From NCBI RefSeq assembly GCF_016863255.1, contig NZ_BOON01000034.1, positions 62,001 through 126,000 of the forward strand: a DNA stretch of 64,000 nt, in the 5' to 3' direction. The stretch's first letter is position 1, and the number at the start of each line of letters is the position of its first letter. Position numbers and translations under genes: made by a program. Below the pieces are notes generated by a model. That model did no database searches and had not been told where the DNA came from. It saw only the letters and a list, made by a program, of their open reading frames with translations. Below, in pieces: positions 55,272-64,000 of the stretch. The stretch is from Planosporangium mesophilum (GTDB lineage Bacteria; Actinomycetota; Actinomycetes; Mycobacteriales; Micromonosporaceae).

Positions 55272-56600
55272 TCACCGGAGGAATCCTTCGTAGTTGCGCT
55301 GCATCAGCTGGCTCTCGATCTGCTTGACGGTCTCCAGCCCGACGCCGACGATGATCAGCACCGCGGTGCCGCCGAAGGGGAAGTTCTGCTTGTTGCCGCC
55401 GACGAAGTTGATGAACAGGTTCGGCAGGACCGCGATGATCCCCAGGTAGATCGCGCCCGGCAGGGTGATGCGGCTGAGGATGAAGTCGAGGTACTCGGCG
55501 GTCGGCTTGCCCGGACGGATACCCGGTACGAACCCGCCGTACTTCTTCATGTTGTCGGCCACCTCGGTCGGGTTGAAGGTGATCGACACGTAGAAGTACG
55601 TGAAGAAGATGATCAGTAGGAAGTACGTACCGACGTAGAACGGGTCGTTGAGGTGCTGCACGAAGTGCCGGTCGATCCACACCAGCACGCTGTTGTTGGT
55701 GGCCTTCTGCCCCATCAGCTGGATCACCAACTGCGGCAGGTACAGCAGCGACGAGGCGAAGATGACCGGGATGACGCCGGCCTGGTTCACCTTCAGCGGG
55801 ATGTAGGTGGAGGTCCCGCCGTACATCCGCCGGCCGACCATGCGCTTCGCGTACTGCACGGGTACCCGGCGCTGGGCCTGCTCGAGGAAGACCACGAACC
55901 CGATCACCAGGATGCCGATGGCCAGCACGGCGATGAACTTGTACGGGCTGGTCTGCCAGATCGACTGGCCCTCGGCGGGCAGCCGGGCCGCGATCGACGT
56001 GAAGATCAGCACCGACATGCCGTTGCCGATACCACGGTCGGTGACCATCTCACCGAGCCACATGATGACACCGGTGCCGGCCGTCATCGTGATGACGAGG
56101 GCGAGGACGGTCAGCCACATCGGCAGCTTCGTCTCCGGCACGATCGGGTACTCGGGGCACTGGTTGCCGAAGAGCTGTCCGGACCGCGCCAGCGCCACGA
56201 ATGCCGAGGACTGCAGGATCGCCAGGCCGAGGGTCAGGTACCGGGTGTACTGCGTGATCTTCGCCTGGCCCGACTGGCCCTCCTTGCGGAGCTGCTCCAG
56301 GCGCGGGATGACCACGGTGAGCAGCTGCAGGATGATGCTCGCGGTGATGTAGGGCATGATGCCCAGGGCGAACACCGAAAGTTGGAGCAGCGCGCCGCCG
56401 GAGAAGAGGTCCAGCAGGGTGAAGATGCCTGCGGACGAGCTGTTGTGGACCCGCTCGATGCACTTCTGGACGTTGCTGTAGGAGACACCCGGGCTGGGCA
56501 TCGTGGCGCCCAACCGGTAGATCGCGATCATCGCGACCGTGAACAACAACTTCTTGCGCAGGTCAGGCGTCTTGAACGCGCTGATGAAGGGGGATGACAC
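55272..56600 (-). CDS. secY: Preprotein translocase subunit SecY
   Basis: This 442-residue, ten-helix pore of the Sec translocon has [20 protein letters not shown], the plug region with [19 protein letters not shown] and [19 protein letters not shown]. The GTG at 56600 is preferred over 56642, because GGAGG is immediately upstream and it gives the family-like start [13 protein letters not shown]. It is separated from rplO by a terminator and so may have its own promoter. Confidence 0.96.
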   Translation of the reverse strand: MSSPFISAFKTPDLRKKLLFTVAMIAIYRLGATMPSPGVSYSNVQKCIERVHNSSSAGIFTLLDLFSGGALLQLSVFALGIMPYITASIILQLLTVVIPRLEQLRKEGQSGQAKITQYTRYLTLGLAILQSSAFVALARSGQLFGNQCPEYPIVPETKLPMWLTVLALVITMTAGTGVIMWLGEMVTDRGIGNGMSVLIFTSIAARLPAEGQSIWQTSPYKFIAVLAIGILVIGFVVFLEQAQRRVPVQYAKRMVGRRMYGGTSTYIPLKVNQAGVIPVIFASSLLYLPQLVIQLMGQKATNNSVLVWIDRHFVQHLNDPFYVGTYFLLIIFFTYFYVSITFNPTEVADNMKKYGGFVPGIRPGKPTAEYLDFILSRITLPGAIYLGIIAVLPNLFINFVGGNKQNFPFGGTAVLIIVGVGLETVKQIESQLMQRNYEGFLR

Positions 56601-56764
56601 GACTTCCTCCTGCGCAAGGTGTCCGCCTGTCGGCGGAGTCACGTTCCCGCGCGGCCCTGCCGCGAGAGATGGGGCGGATGCGTACGAGTGGGTGTTTCGG
56701 AACGGACTCTAACAGCACGCGCGCGTGGCATCACGCCCGCGCGGGCCATACCCATCGCCAAGCA

Positions 56765-56808
56765 ACGATCTCCGACCCCGCAGCCGTGGCTTCGTGATCG
56801 GAGATCGT
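56765..56808 (-). terminator. Stem-loop between rplO and secY
   Basis: The perfect 11-bp arms ACGATCTCCGA and TCGGAGATCGT enclose a 22-nt loop, 40 nt past the rplO stop. It marks the end of the spc operon. Confidence 0.7.
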
Positions 56809-56848
56809 GCCTGTTCGTCGATGTACGACATGGCCTGAGGGCCGTCCG

Positions 56849-57304
56849 TCAGGATTCCTCGCCGATCACACGGGCCGAGCCGCCGGCCGCCGCGATCTTC
56901 TCGCGGGCCGAGGCGCTGAACCCGTGCGCGGTGATCTCCAGGCGGACGCCGCCGAGGTCACCGGTGCCGAGGACCTTGACCGGCTGGCCCTTGCGGACCG
57001 CACCGGCCTCGACGAGCTCGGCCGGACCGACCTGGCCGCCCTGAGGGAACAGCTCAGCCAGCCGGTCCAGGTTGACCACCTGGAACTCGACCCTGAACTT
57101 GTTCTTGAAGCCCTTCAGCTTCGGCAGGCGCATGTGGAGCGGCATCTGGCCGCCCTCGAACGCCGCCGAGATGTTCTTCCGGGCCTTCGAACCCTTGGTA
57201 CCGCGACCGGCGGTCTTACCCTTGGAGCCCTCACCACGACCCACGCGGATCTTCTTGGTCTTGGCACCGGGGGCCGGTCGCAGGTCATGAACCTTGATCG
57301 TCAT
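56849..57304 (-). CDS. rplO: 50S ribosomal protein L15
   Basis: This 151-residue L15 has the Gly-rich N-terminal arm ([20 protein letters not shown]) and the [19 protein letters not shown] segment. It is the last gene of the spc cluster before secY, 4 nt after rpmD. Confidence 0.97.
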   Translation of the reverse strand: MTIKVHDLRPAPGAKTKKIRVGRGEGSKGKTAGRGTKGSKARKNISAAFEGGQMPLHMRLPKLKGFKNKFRVEFQVVNLDRLAELFPQGGQVGPAELVEAGAVRKGQPVKVLGTGDLGGVRLEITAHGFSASAREKIAAAGGSARVIGEES

Positions 57305-57308
57305 CGGA

Positions 57309-57491
57309 TTACTCGACCTCCTCGACCCGGACGAGGTGCGTCACGGTGTGGATCATGCCCCTGATCTCGGGGCGGTCCTCCTTGACGACCACGTCGCGGA
57401 TCCGCTTCAGGCCGAGCGAGCGCAGCGTGTCCCGCTGGTTCTGCTTCGACCCGATCTCGGAACGTACCTGGGTCACCTTCAGACGTGCCAT
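57309..57491 (-). CDS. rpmD: 50S ribosomal protein L30
   Basis: This 60-residue L30 has [29 protein letters not shown] and [16 protein letters not shown]. Its start abuts the rpsE stop with no spacer. Confidence 0.97.
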   Translation of the reverse strand: MARLKVTQVRSEIGSKQNQRDTLRSLGLKRIRDVVVKEDRPEIRGMIHTVTHLVRVEEVE

Positions 57492-58112
57492 TTACGCCCC
57501 CGCCCCGGCGCGGGAGGCCAGCATGGCACTCGGCGCCACATCCTCGACCGGCAGGCCACGGCGCGCGGCGACGGCCTCGGGCGACTCCAGCCTCCGCAGC
57601 GCGTCCACCGTGGCGTGCACGATGTTGATCGCGTTCGACGAGCCGAGGCTCTTCGACAGCACGTCGTGGATACCGGCGCACTCCAGGACGGCACGCACCG
57701 GGCCACCGGCGATGACGCCGGTACCGGCGCTGGCCGGCTTGAGCAGCACGACACCGGCCGCGTCCTCACCCTGGACCGGGTGCGGGATCGAGGCGGCGAT
57801 GCGCGGCACCTTGAAGAAGTGCTTCTTGGCCTCCTCGACGCCCTTGGCGATCGCCGCGGGCACCTCCTTGGCCTTGCCGTAGCCGACGCCAACGGTGCCG
57901 TCGCCGTCGCCCACCACGACCAGCGCGGTGAAGCTGAACCGACGACCACCCTTGACGACCTTGGCCACCCGGTTGATCGCGACTACCCGCTCGAGGTGGG
58001 GAGTCTTCTCGGCCGGAGCGCCGCCCCGGCCACCGCCCTCACGACGGTTATCGCGACGGCCGCCACCTTCGGTGCTACCGGACCCGCCGCCCCTGCGCTG
58101 TTGACCTGGCAT
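57492..58112 (-). CDS. rpsE: 30S ribosomal protein S5
   Basis: This 206-residue S5 has a Gly/Arg-rich N-terminal extension of about 38 residues, then [38 protein letters not shown] and [20 protein letters not shown]. The ATG is at 58112. The much longer frame in phase upstream crosses rplR and is not used. Confidence 0.97.
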   Translation of the reverse strand: MPGQQRRGGGSGSTEGGGRRDNRREGGGRGGAPAEKTPHLERVVAINRVAKVVKGGRRFSFTALVVVGDGDGTVGVGYGKAKEVPAAIAKGVEEAKKHFFKVPRIAASIPHPVQGEDAAGVVLLKPASAGTGVIAGGPVRAVLECAGIHDVLSKSLGSSNAINIVHATVDALRRLESPEAVAARRGLPVEDVAPSAMLASRAGAGA

Positions 58113-58125
58113 TAGGGGTTCCTTC

Positions 58126-58515
58126 CTAGAACTCGAGTCCGGCTTCGCGGGCGGCGTCAGCCAGCGCGGCGATCCGCCCCGCGTACTGGTTGCCACCACG
58201 GTCGAAGACGACCTTGCTGACACCCGCGGCCTTCGCCCGCTCGGCCAGCAGGGCGCCCACCTTCGCGGCCTGGGCGCGCTTGTCGCCCTCGGCACCGCGG
58301 ATGGTGGCGTCCAGCGAGGAGGCCGAGACCAGCGTGTGGCCCTTGGTGTCGTCCACCACCTGAGCGGTGATGTTCCGCAGCGAGCGGGTGACGACCAGGC
58401 GCGGGCGCGCAGCCGTTCCGCTGAGGTGCTTGCGGATACGGAAGTGCCGGCGAGCCCGCCCAATGGCACGCTTGGCGGCAACGCCGCGACGGCGCTTGAG
58501 CAGCGTGGCGGTCAC
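58126..58515 (-). CDS. rplR: 50S ribosomal protein L18
   Basis: This 129-residue L18 has [37 protein letters not shown] and [20 protein letters not shown]. It binds 5S rRNA. Its start overlaps the rplF stop by 4 bp. Confidence 0.97.
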   Translation of the reverse strand: MTATLLKRRRGVAAKRAIGRARRHFRIRKHLSGTAARPRLVVTRSLRNITAQVVDDTKGHTLVSASSLDATIRGAEGDKRAQAAKVGALLAERAKAAGVSKVVFDRGGNQYAGRIAALADAAREAGLEF

Positions 58516-59054
58516 TTCTTACCTGCCTTTCCAGCCTTGCGGCGGATGACCTCGCCCTGGTACTTGACGCCCTTGCCCTTGTAGGGCTCCGGCGGCCGGA
58601 TCTTGCGGATGTTGGCGGCTACCTCGCCCACCTGCTGCTTGTCGATGCCGGCGATGTGGAACAGCGTCGGCCGCTCGACGGTGAAGGTGATGCCGGAAGG
58701 AGCCGGCACCGTCACCGGGTGCGAGAAGCCGAGGGCGAACTCGAGGTCCGAACCCTTGGCCTGCACGCGGTACCCGGTACCGGCGATTTCCAAGCTCTTA
58801 CGGTAACCGTCCGTCACACCGACGACCATGTTGGCGATCAGCGTGCGGGAAAGGCCGTGCAGCTCCTTGGCCCGACGCTCGTCGTTGGGCCGGTTCACGT
58901 ACAGCTGGCCGTCCTCGCCCCGCTCGGCCGTGATCGGCTCGGCGAGAGTGTGCGAGAGCTGCCCCTTGGGGCCCTTGACCGTGACGGTCTGACCCTCGAT
59001 GGTGATATCGACGCCGGCAGGCACCGTAATTGGCTTACGTCCGATTCGCGACAT
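58512..59054 (-). CDS. rplF: 50S ribosomal protein L6
   Basis: This 180-residue L6 has [20 protein letters not shown], a [19 protein letters not shown] core and [19 protein letters not shown] at the C-terminus. Confidence 0.98.
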   Translation of the reverse strand: MSRIGRKPITVPAGVDITIEGQTVTVKGPKGQLSHTLAEPITAERGEDGQLYVNRPNDERRAKELHGLSRTLIANMVVGVTDGYRKSLEIAGTGYRVQAKGSDLEFALGFSHPVTVPAPSGITFTVERPTLFHIAGIDKQQVGEVAANIRKIRPPEPYKGKGVKYQGEVIRRKAGKAGKK

Positions 59055-59066
59055 TGCAGATCTTCC

Positions 59067-59474
59067 TCACCAGACGTAGGCGAGGACTTCCCCGCCCACC
59101 CCTCGCTTGCGGGCCTGCCGGTCAGTGAGCAGTCCCTGGGACGTCGAGATCACGGCCACACCGAGACCGCCGAGTACGCGCGGCAGCTCCGGCGCCTTCG
59201 CGTACACCCGGAGGCCGGGCTTGGAGACGCGCCGGATACCGGCCAGGCTGCGCTCGCGGTTGGGGCCGTACTTGAGCTCCACGACCAGGGTCTTGCCGAC
59301 GGCGCCCTCCTCGGGCTCCTGCACGGACCAGGAGGCGACATAGCCCTCGGCCTTGAGGACCTCGGCGACGTTCGCCTTGATCTTCGAGTAGGGCATGTTC
59401 ACCCGGTCGTGGTACGCCTGGTTGGCGTTGCGCAGACGCGTCAGCATGTCTGCGATCGGGTCGGTCATCGTCAT
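59067..59474 (-). CDS. rpsH: 30S ribosomal protein S8
   Basis: This 135-residue S8 has [40 protein letters not shown] and [20 protein letters not shown], ending VLAYVW. A 135-nt spacer separates it from rpsN. M2 or M3 may be the true start. Confidence 0.97.
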   Translation of the reverse strand: MTMTDPIADMLTRLRNANQAYHDRVNMPYSKIKANVAEVLKAEGYVASWSVQEPEEGAVGKTLVVELKYGPNRERSLAGIRRVSKPGLRVYAKAPELPRVLGGLGVAVISTSQGLLTDRQARKRGVGGEVLAYVW

Positions 59475-59609
59475 GGGTATTCGTCAGCCTTTCTCACCGG
59501 GGTTCCCGTGCGAGTTGTGCGCGGGCCTACGGCGAAGCGGGAAGCTTGCGACCGGTCTGGCTCGGCGTGACTGGCGCCACGCCACGACCCGGACCAGTCG
59601 TCGTTTGAG

Positions 59610-59795
59610 TTACCAGGAAGCCTTGGACACGCCAGGCAGCTCGCCGCGGTGCGCCATCTCTCGGATGCACACGCGGCACAGGCCGAACTTGCGGTAGACC
59701 GCCTTCGGCCGACCACACCGCTGGCAGCGGGTGTAGGCACGCACCGAGAACTTCGGCTTGCGCGCCGCCTTGAGGATCAGCGCCTTCTTGGCCAT
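59610..59795 (-). CDS. rpsN: 30S ribosomal protein S14, zinc type
   Basis: This 61-residue short S14 has four zinc cysteines ([20 protein letters not shown]) and the C-terminus [17 protein letters not shown]. The spc-operon copy is of the zinc-dependent type. Actinobacteria often carry a zinc-free paralogue elsewhere. Confidence 0.97.
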   Translation of the reverse strand: MAKKALILKAARKPKFSVRAYTRCQRCGRPKAVYRKFGLCRVCIREMAHRGELPGVSKASW

Positions 59796-59798
59796 GGA

Positions 59799-60368
59799 TC
59801 AGCTCTCCTTGAACGGGAAGCCCAGCAGCTTCAGCAGCGCCCGGCCCTCGTCGTCCTTCGTCGCGGTGGTCACGATGGTGATGTCCATGCCCCGCGGCCG
59901 ATCGATCCGGTCCTGGTCGATCTCGTGGAACACCGACTGCTCGGTGAGCCCGAACGTGTAGTTTCCGTGCCCGTCGAGCTTGCGCCCGTCCAGACCGCGG
60001 AAGTCACGGATACGCGGAAGCGCGATCGACAGCAGCCGGTCGAGGAACTCCCACATCCGGTCGCCGCGCAGGGTCACCTTCGCGCCGATCGGCATGCCCT
60101 CCCGCAGCTTGAACTGCGCGATGGACTTGGTGGCCCGGCGCACCTGCGGCTTCTGACCGGTGATCGTGGCCAGGTCCCGGACCGCACCGTCGATCAGCTT
60201 CGCGTCGCGAGCGGCCTCGCCGACACCCATGTTCACCACGATCTTGACCAGACCGGGGATCTGCATCGGGTTGGCGTAGCCGAACTGCTCGCGCATCTGG
60301 CCGACGATCTCGTTGCGGTACCGCTCCTTCAGGCGCGGCATCGTCTTTTCAGGAGTCGCAGTCGTCAT
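59799..60368 (-). CDS. rplE: 50S ribosomal protein L5
   Basis: This 189-residue L5 has [40 protein letters not shown] and [19 protein letters not shown]. The ATG at 60368 overlaps the rplX stop (TGATG) and has AAGGA 6 nt upstream. Confidence 0.97.
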   Translation of the reverse strand: MTTATPEKTMPRLKERYRNEIVGQMREQFGYANPMQIPGLVKIVVNMGVGEAARDAKLIDGAVRDLATITGQKPQVRRATKSIAQFKLREGMPIGAKVTLRGDRMWEFLDRLLSIALPRIRDFRGLDGRKLDGHGNYTFGLTEQSVFHEIDQDRIDRPRGMDITIVTTATKDDEGRALLKLLGFPFKES

Positions 60369-60682
60369 CACAGGTCCTTACCGTTGCTGCGCGCGACGCG
60401 GACCTTCTGGCCGGTGTCGTCCTCGCGGTAACCGACGCGCGTCGGCTTGCCGTCGGAGTCGAGCACCATCACGTTCGAGACGTGGATGGGCGCCTCCTGG
60501 GTGACGATGCCGCCGGTCTTGGCGCCACGCTGAGTGGTGCGGATGCGCTCGTGCTTCTTGACCCGGTTCACGCCCTCGACCAGGACCTTGTCGAGCTTCG
60601 GGTAGGCAGCGATGACCCGCCCCTTGGCTCCCTTGTCCTTGCCGGCGATGACGAGAACCGTGTCGCCCTTCTTTACCTTCAC
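60368..60682 (-). CDS. rplX: 50S ribosomal protein L24
   Basis: This 104-residue KOW-domain protein has [20 protein letters not shown] and [20 protein letters not shown]. It is a 23S assembly initiator. Confidence 0.97.
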   Translation of the reverse strand: MKVKKGDTVLVIAGKDKGAKGRVIAAYPKLDKVLVEGVNRVKKHERIRTTQRGAKTGGIVTQEAPIHVSNVMVLDSDGKPTRVGYREDDTGQKVRVARSNGKDL

Positions 60683-60685
60683 GGT

Positions 60686-61054
60686 CTACAACACCTCCGG
60701 GGCGAGAGAGATGATCTTCATGAACCGCTTGTCCCGCAGCTCACGGCCGACCGGGCCGAAGATGCGGGTGCCACGCGGGTCACCGCCGTCCTTGATGATC
60801 ACGGCGGCGTTCTCGTCGAAGCGGATATACGACCCGTCCGGCCGCCGCCTCTCCTTCGCGGTGCGCACCACGACGGCCTTCACCACGTCGCCCTTCTTGA
60901 CGCCGGCGCCCGGGATAGCGTCCTTGACCGTGGCGACGATGACGTCGCCGATGCCCGCATAACGCCGACCCGAGCCGCCGAGTACGCGGATGCAGAGAAT
61001 CTCCCGGGCACCCGTGTTGTCGGCGACGCGCAGTCGCGACTCCTGCTGGATCAC
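60686..61054 (-). CDS. rplN: 50S ribosomal protein L14
   Basis: This 122-residue L14 starts [20 protein letters not shown] and has [20 protein letters not shown] and [19 protein letters not shown]. Confidence 0.98.
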   Translation of the reverse strand: MIQQESRLRVADNTGAREILCIRVLGGSGRRYAGIGDVIVATVKDAIPGAGVKKGDVVKAVVVRTAKERRRPDGSYIRFDENAAVIIKDGGDPRGTRIFGPVGRELRDKRFMKIISLAPEVL

Positions 61055-61128
61055 GTCAACTCCTGTATGTCTGCCGGTTCTTCGGGTACCTGCCCCGAAG
61101 CCTGGCGGAACTCAACGCCGTTGGGCGC

Positions 61129-61398
61129 TTACTTGGCCTTTTCGAGGATCTCCACGACCCGCCAGCGCTTCGTGGCGGACAGCGGTCGGGTCTCCATCAG
61201 CAGCACCCGGTCGCCGATGCCGCACGAGTTCTGCTCATCGTGCGCCTGCAGCTTGCTGGTACGGCGCAGGACCTTGCCGTACAGCGCGTGCTTGACCCGG
61301 TCCTCGACCTCGACGACCACGGTCTTGTCCATCTTGTCGCTGACGACCAGGCCCTCACGGACCTTGCGACGTCCCCGCTCGCTCACGCTCTCACTCAT
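61129..61398 (-). CDS. rpsQ: 30S ribosomal protein S17
   Basis: This 89-residue S17 has [20 protein letters not shown] and [20 protein letters not shown]. It overlaps the rpmC stop by 4 bp. A 74-nt spacer precedes rplN. Confidence 0.97.
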   Translation of the reverse strand: MSESVSERGRRKVREGLVVSDKMDKTVVVEVEDRVKHALYGKVLRRTSKLQAHDEQNSCGIGDRVLLMETRPLSATKRWRVVEILEKAK

Positions 61399-61628
61399 GA
61401 CGCCACCTCAACCGGCGCGCTCGAGAGCCCCAGCTCACGCTCGCGCATGATCGTGTACACCCGGGCGATCTCACGCCGGATGACCTGCAGTCGGCCGTGG
61501 TTCTCCAACTGGCCGGTCGCTGCCTGCACCCGCAGGTTGAACAGCTCAGCCTTGGCCTCGCGCAGCCGCGTGACCAACTCCTCGTCGGAGAGTTCACGCA
61601 GCTCAGCAGCCTTGGTGCCCGCTGCCAT
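61395..61628 (-). CDS. rpmC: 50S ribosomal protein L29
   Basis: This 77-residue L29 has [20 protein letters not shown] and [20 protein letters not shown]. Its ATG shares one base with the rplP stop (TGATG). Confidence 0.97.
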   Translation of the reverse strand: MAAGTKAAELRELSDEELVTRLREAKAELFNLRVQAATGQLENHGRLQVIRREIARVYTIMRERELGLSSAPVEVAS

Positions 61629-62053
61629 CAGCCCTCAGCCCCTTCACGTGTGACGATGCGGCACTTCATCGGAAGCTTGTGGATCGCGCGACGCATCGCC
61701 TCTCGCGCAATCGTCTCGTTGGGGAACGACATCTCGAAGAGAATCCGTCCCGGCTTCACGTTGGCCACCCACCACTCGGGCGAACCCTTACCGGAACCCA
61801 TCCGGGTCTCGGCCGGCTTCTTGGTGATCGCCTGGTCGGGGAAGACGGTGATCCAGACCTTGCCACCACGCTTGATGTGGCGGGTCATGGCGATACGGGC
61901 CGACTCGATCTGCCGGTTGGTCACGTACGCCGGCTCGAGGGCCTGGATGCCGAACTCGCCGAAGCTCACCCGGGTGCCACCCTTGGCCGCACCACTGCGG
62001 TCCGGGTGGTGCGGCTTGCGGAAGCCCTTCGGGGGCTTACGCGGCATCAGCAT
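61628..62053 (-). CDS. rplP: 50S ribosomal protein L16
   Basis: This 141-residue L16 starts [20 protein letters not shown] and has [20 protein letters not shown] and [25 protein letters not shown] is about 8 nt before the ATG. Confidence 0.97.
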   Translation of the reverse strand: MLMPRKPPKGFRKPHHPDRSGAAKGGTRVSFGEFGIQALEPAYVTNRQIESARIAMTRHIKRGGKVWITVFPDQAITKKPAETRMGSGKGSPEWWVANVKPGRILFEMSFPNETIAREAMRRAIHKLPMKCRIVTREGAEG

Positions 62054-62056
62054 TGA

Positions 62057-62899
62057 TCAGCCCTCCTGCTGCGTCTCTGCCGGCGCGGCCTGTTCGGCCG
62101 GCGCCGCCACGGTGCTCTCGGCGGCCTGAGCGGCGGCAGCCGCCCGACCAGCCTCGGTTCCGCCGGCGGTCGTACCCGCCGAGCCGGAACGACCGCGACG
62201 CGGACGCTCGGGCCGGTCGCCACGCTCGCGGCGACCACGGGTAGGAGCCTGCTCGGCCGGGGCCTCGCGGCCCGGCACGGCGTCACCCTTGTAGATCCAG
62301 ACCTTCACGCCGATCCGGCCGAAGGTGGTACGGGCCTCGAAGAAGCCGTACTCGATGTTGGCCCGCAGCGTGTGCAGCGGGACCCGGCCCTCGCGGTAGA
62401 ACTCGGTCCGGCTCATCTCGGCGCCGCCGAGGCGACCCGAGACCTGCACCCGGATACCGCGTACGAGGGTGTTCTTCATGGCCGACTGCATGGCCTTGCG
62501 CATCGCGCGACGGAAGCTGACCCGGCTGGACAGCTGCTCGGCGACGCCCTGCGCCACCAGCTGAGCATCCGACTCGGGGCTCTTCACCTCGATGATGTTC
62601 AGCTGCACCTGCTTGCCGGTGAGCTTCTCCAGCTCACCGCGGATGCGGTCGGCCTCGGCGCCCTTGCGGCCGATGACGATGCCGGGGCGGGCGGTGTGGA
62701 TGTCCACCCGGACCCGGTCCCGGGTGCGCTCGATGTCGACCTTCGCGATACCGGCGCGCTCCAGGCCCTTGGACATCATCCGGCGGATCTTGACGTCCTC
62801 CGCGATGTAGTCCTTGTAGAGCTTGTCCGCGTACCAGCGGGACTTCCAGTCGGTGCTGATACCGAGCCGGAACCCGTGCGGGTGAACTTTCTGACCCAT
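62057..62899 (-). CDS. rpsC: 30S ribosomal protein S3
   Basis: This 280-residue S3 has [20 protein letters not shown], the KH-domain segment [20 protein letters not shown] and [20 protein letters not shown]. An Arg-rich then Ala/Glu-rich tail of about 65 residues follows the core. Its ATG overlaps the rplV stop by one base. Confidence 0.97.
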   Translation of the reverse strand: MGQKVHPHGFRLGISTDWKSRWYADKLYKDYIAEDVKIRRMMSKGLERAGIAKVDIERTRDRVRVDIHTARPGIVIGRKGAEADRIRGELEKLTGKQVQLNIIEVKSPESDAQLVAQGVAEQLSSRVSFRRAMRKAMQSAMKNTLVRGIRVQVSGRLGGAEMSRTEFYREGRVPLHTLRANIEYGFFEARTTFGRIGVKVWIYKGDAVPGREAPAEQAPTRGRRERGDRPERPRRGRSGSAGTTAGGTEAGRAAAAAQAAESTVAAPAEQAAPAETQQEG

Positions 62900-63369
62900 T
62901 ACTCGGTCTCCTCCTCGGCCGCCGCCGTGGTGGTCGGCTCAGCCTTCTTGGTCGCCTTCGCCGCCGTGGCCTTGGTGGCCTTGGCCGGGCCGCGACGGCG
63001 CTCCGCCGGCGGCACGCTCTCGACCGCGATCGTGATATGGCACGTCCGCTTGCGGATCCGGTACGCCCGGCCCTGCGCCCGCGGCCGGAACCGCTTCAGC
63101 GTCGGTCCCTCGTCCACGAACGCCTCGCTCACGAGCAGCGAGTCGGGGTCGAGCCGCTCGTTGTTCTCGGCGTTGGCGATCGCGCTCGCGAGCACCTTGT
63201 ACACCGGCTCGCTGGCCGACTGCGGCGCGAACTGCAGCACCGTCAGCGCCTCCTTCGCGGGCAGGCCGCGAACGAGGTCGACCACACGGCGCGCCTTCAT
63301 CGGCGATACGCGCACGTACCGCGCAACGGCTCGGGCACCCGGAAGCGCCGGAGCTGCCTTGGTTGGCAT
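62899..63369 (-). CDS. rplV: 50S ribosomal protein L22
   Basis: This 156-residue L22 has [40 protein letters not shown] and [21 protein letters not shown] Lys/Ala/Thr-rich C-terminal tail of about 40 residues follows. Confidence 0.97.
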   Translation of the reverse strand: MPTKAAPALPGARAVARYVRVSPMKARRVVDLVRGLPAKEALTVLQFAPQSASEPVYKVLASAIANAENNERLDPDSLLVSEAFVDEGPTLKRFRPRAQGRAYRIRKRTCHITIAVESVPPAERRRGPAKATKATAAKATKKAEPTTTAAAEEETE

Positions 63370-63400
63370 CGCTGTTGTCTCCTCAGTTCCTTCGACCCGC

Positions 63401-63682
63401 CTAGCGGCGGCGGCTCTTTCGGTCTTCCTTTTCGTGACCCTTGAACGTGCGGGTCAGGGCGAACTCGCCCAGCTTGTGCCCGACCATCGCCTCGGTGACG
63501 AACACCGGGACGTGCTTGCGACCGTCGTGTACGGCGATCGTGTGACCGAGCATGTCGGGGGTGATCGTCGAGCGCCGCGACCACGTCTTGATCACGTTCT
63601 TGGAGTTCTTGGCGTTCTGCGCTTCCACCTTCTTGATCAGGTGGTCGTCGACGAACGGCCCTTTCTTCAGGCTGCGTGGCAT
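63401..63682 (-). CDS. rpsS: 30S ribosomal protein S19
   Basis: This 93-residue S19 starts [20 protein letters not shown] and has [20 protein letters not shown] and [20 protein letters not shown]. Confidence 0.98.
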   Translation of the reverse strand: MPRSLKKGPFVDDHLIKKVEAQNAKNSKNVIKTWSRRSTITPDMLGHTIAVHDGRKHVPVFVTEAMVGHKLGEFALTRTFKGHEKEDRKSRRR

Positions 63683-63695
63683 CTTCTATAGCTCC

Positions 63696-64000
63696 TTAGC
63701 CGCGCTTCCGGGTGGCGTAGCGCCGGCGGACGATGAGGCGATCGCTCGGCTGGCCCTTCCGGCGGGTACGGCCCTCGGGCTTACCCTGCGGGTTCACCGG
63801 GTGGCGACCACCGGAGGTCTTGCCCTCACCACCGCCGTGCGGGTGGTCGACCGGGTTCATGGCCACACCGCGGACGGTCGGGCGCTTGCCCTTCCACCGC
63901 ATCCGGCCGGCCTTACCCCAGTTGATGTTCGACTGGTCGGCGTTGCCGATCTCGCCCACCGAGGCCCGGCAGAACACCGAGACGCGGCGGATCTCACCCG
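63696..64000 (-). CDS. rplB: 50S ribosomal protein L2 (5' end outside window)
   Basis: The visible C-terminal 100 residues include [40 protein letters not shown] and [19 protein letters not shown]. They contain the conserved peptidyl-transferase-associated His of L2. The start of the gene lies beyond the right edge. Confidence 0.97.
   Translation of the reverse strand, partial: GEIRRVSVFCRASVGEIGNADQSNINWGKAGRMRWKGKRPTVRGVAMNPVDHPHGGGEGKTSGGRHPVNPQGKPEGRTRRKGQPSDRLIVRRRYATRKRG

Overview
The window is chromosomal DNA of a high-GC actinomycete. GC3-rich codons, many GTG and TTG starts, numerous leaderless genes, a whiD/whiB3-bldM pair, the actinobacterial GuaB3 protein, HrcA/CIRCE-controlled groESL and a GlnR-type box all point there. 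The gene order, guaA - amt - GMC oxidase - guaB3 - guaB - DUF5319 - bldM - whiD - groEL - groES - (tsaD rimI tsaB tsaE alr nnrD acpS glmS glmM rpsI rplM) - truA - rplQ rpoA rpsD rpsK rpsM rpmJ infA - map adk secY - spc/S10 ribosomal genes, matches the remembered order in Streptomyces and Mycobacterium. The family is probably Micromonosporaceae; the genus cannot be fixed from sequence alone.

Layout. 1-3029: an envelope-stress module, with a PspC-domain histidine kinase divergent from a PspC/LiaF-like membrane protein and a small membrane protein. 3152-5550: phosphatidylethanolamine synthesis, psd and pssA, convergent on one terminator. 5782-8014: two tandem double-Nudix proteins and a second small PspC protein. 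8030-18022: guaA, amt, a cholesterol-oxidase-like GMC enzyme, a membrane-anchored trypsin-like protease, a coiled-coil membrane protein, guaB3 and guaB. 18203-22779: developmental regulators (DUF5319, bldM-like, whiD) and groESL under two CIRCE elements. 22961-30839: DUF1918, a THUMP-like methyltransferase, ybaK, a 35-residue membrane peptide, the t6A genes tsaD/tsaB/tsaE with rimI, a hydrolase and alr. 30880-38889: duplicated lipoproteins, nnrD, acpS, glmS, an SDR and glmM. 38980-48813: rpsI/rplM, a lipoprotein, a HemD-winged-helix fusion, thiD/ABC-F/methyltransferase, an 828-residue disordered membrane protein and truA. 48886-64000: an almost unbroken leftward ribosomal and transcription block from rplQ back to rplB, which is cut by the window edge.

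Most of the window is conserved core genome. No tRNA or rRNA genes, insertion sequences, prophage or CRISPR were seen. The features that core annotation does not explain are: a shared direct-repeat element upstream of two PspC genes; a methyltransferase-like domain fused to Psd; a tandem duplication of a lipoprotein gene that carried the 3' end of nnrD with it; three consecutive 22-bp hairpin repeats in a lipoprotein leader; a 35-residue membrane peptide with a strong ribosome binding site; unrecognised short reading frames upstream of the GMC oxidase and between whiD and groEL; and a series of genes whose -10 hexamer lies 6-8 nt from the start codon, so they are probably leaderless. No clear new defence or biosynthetic system was found.
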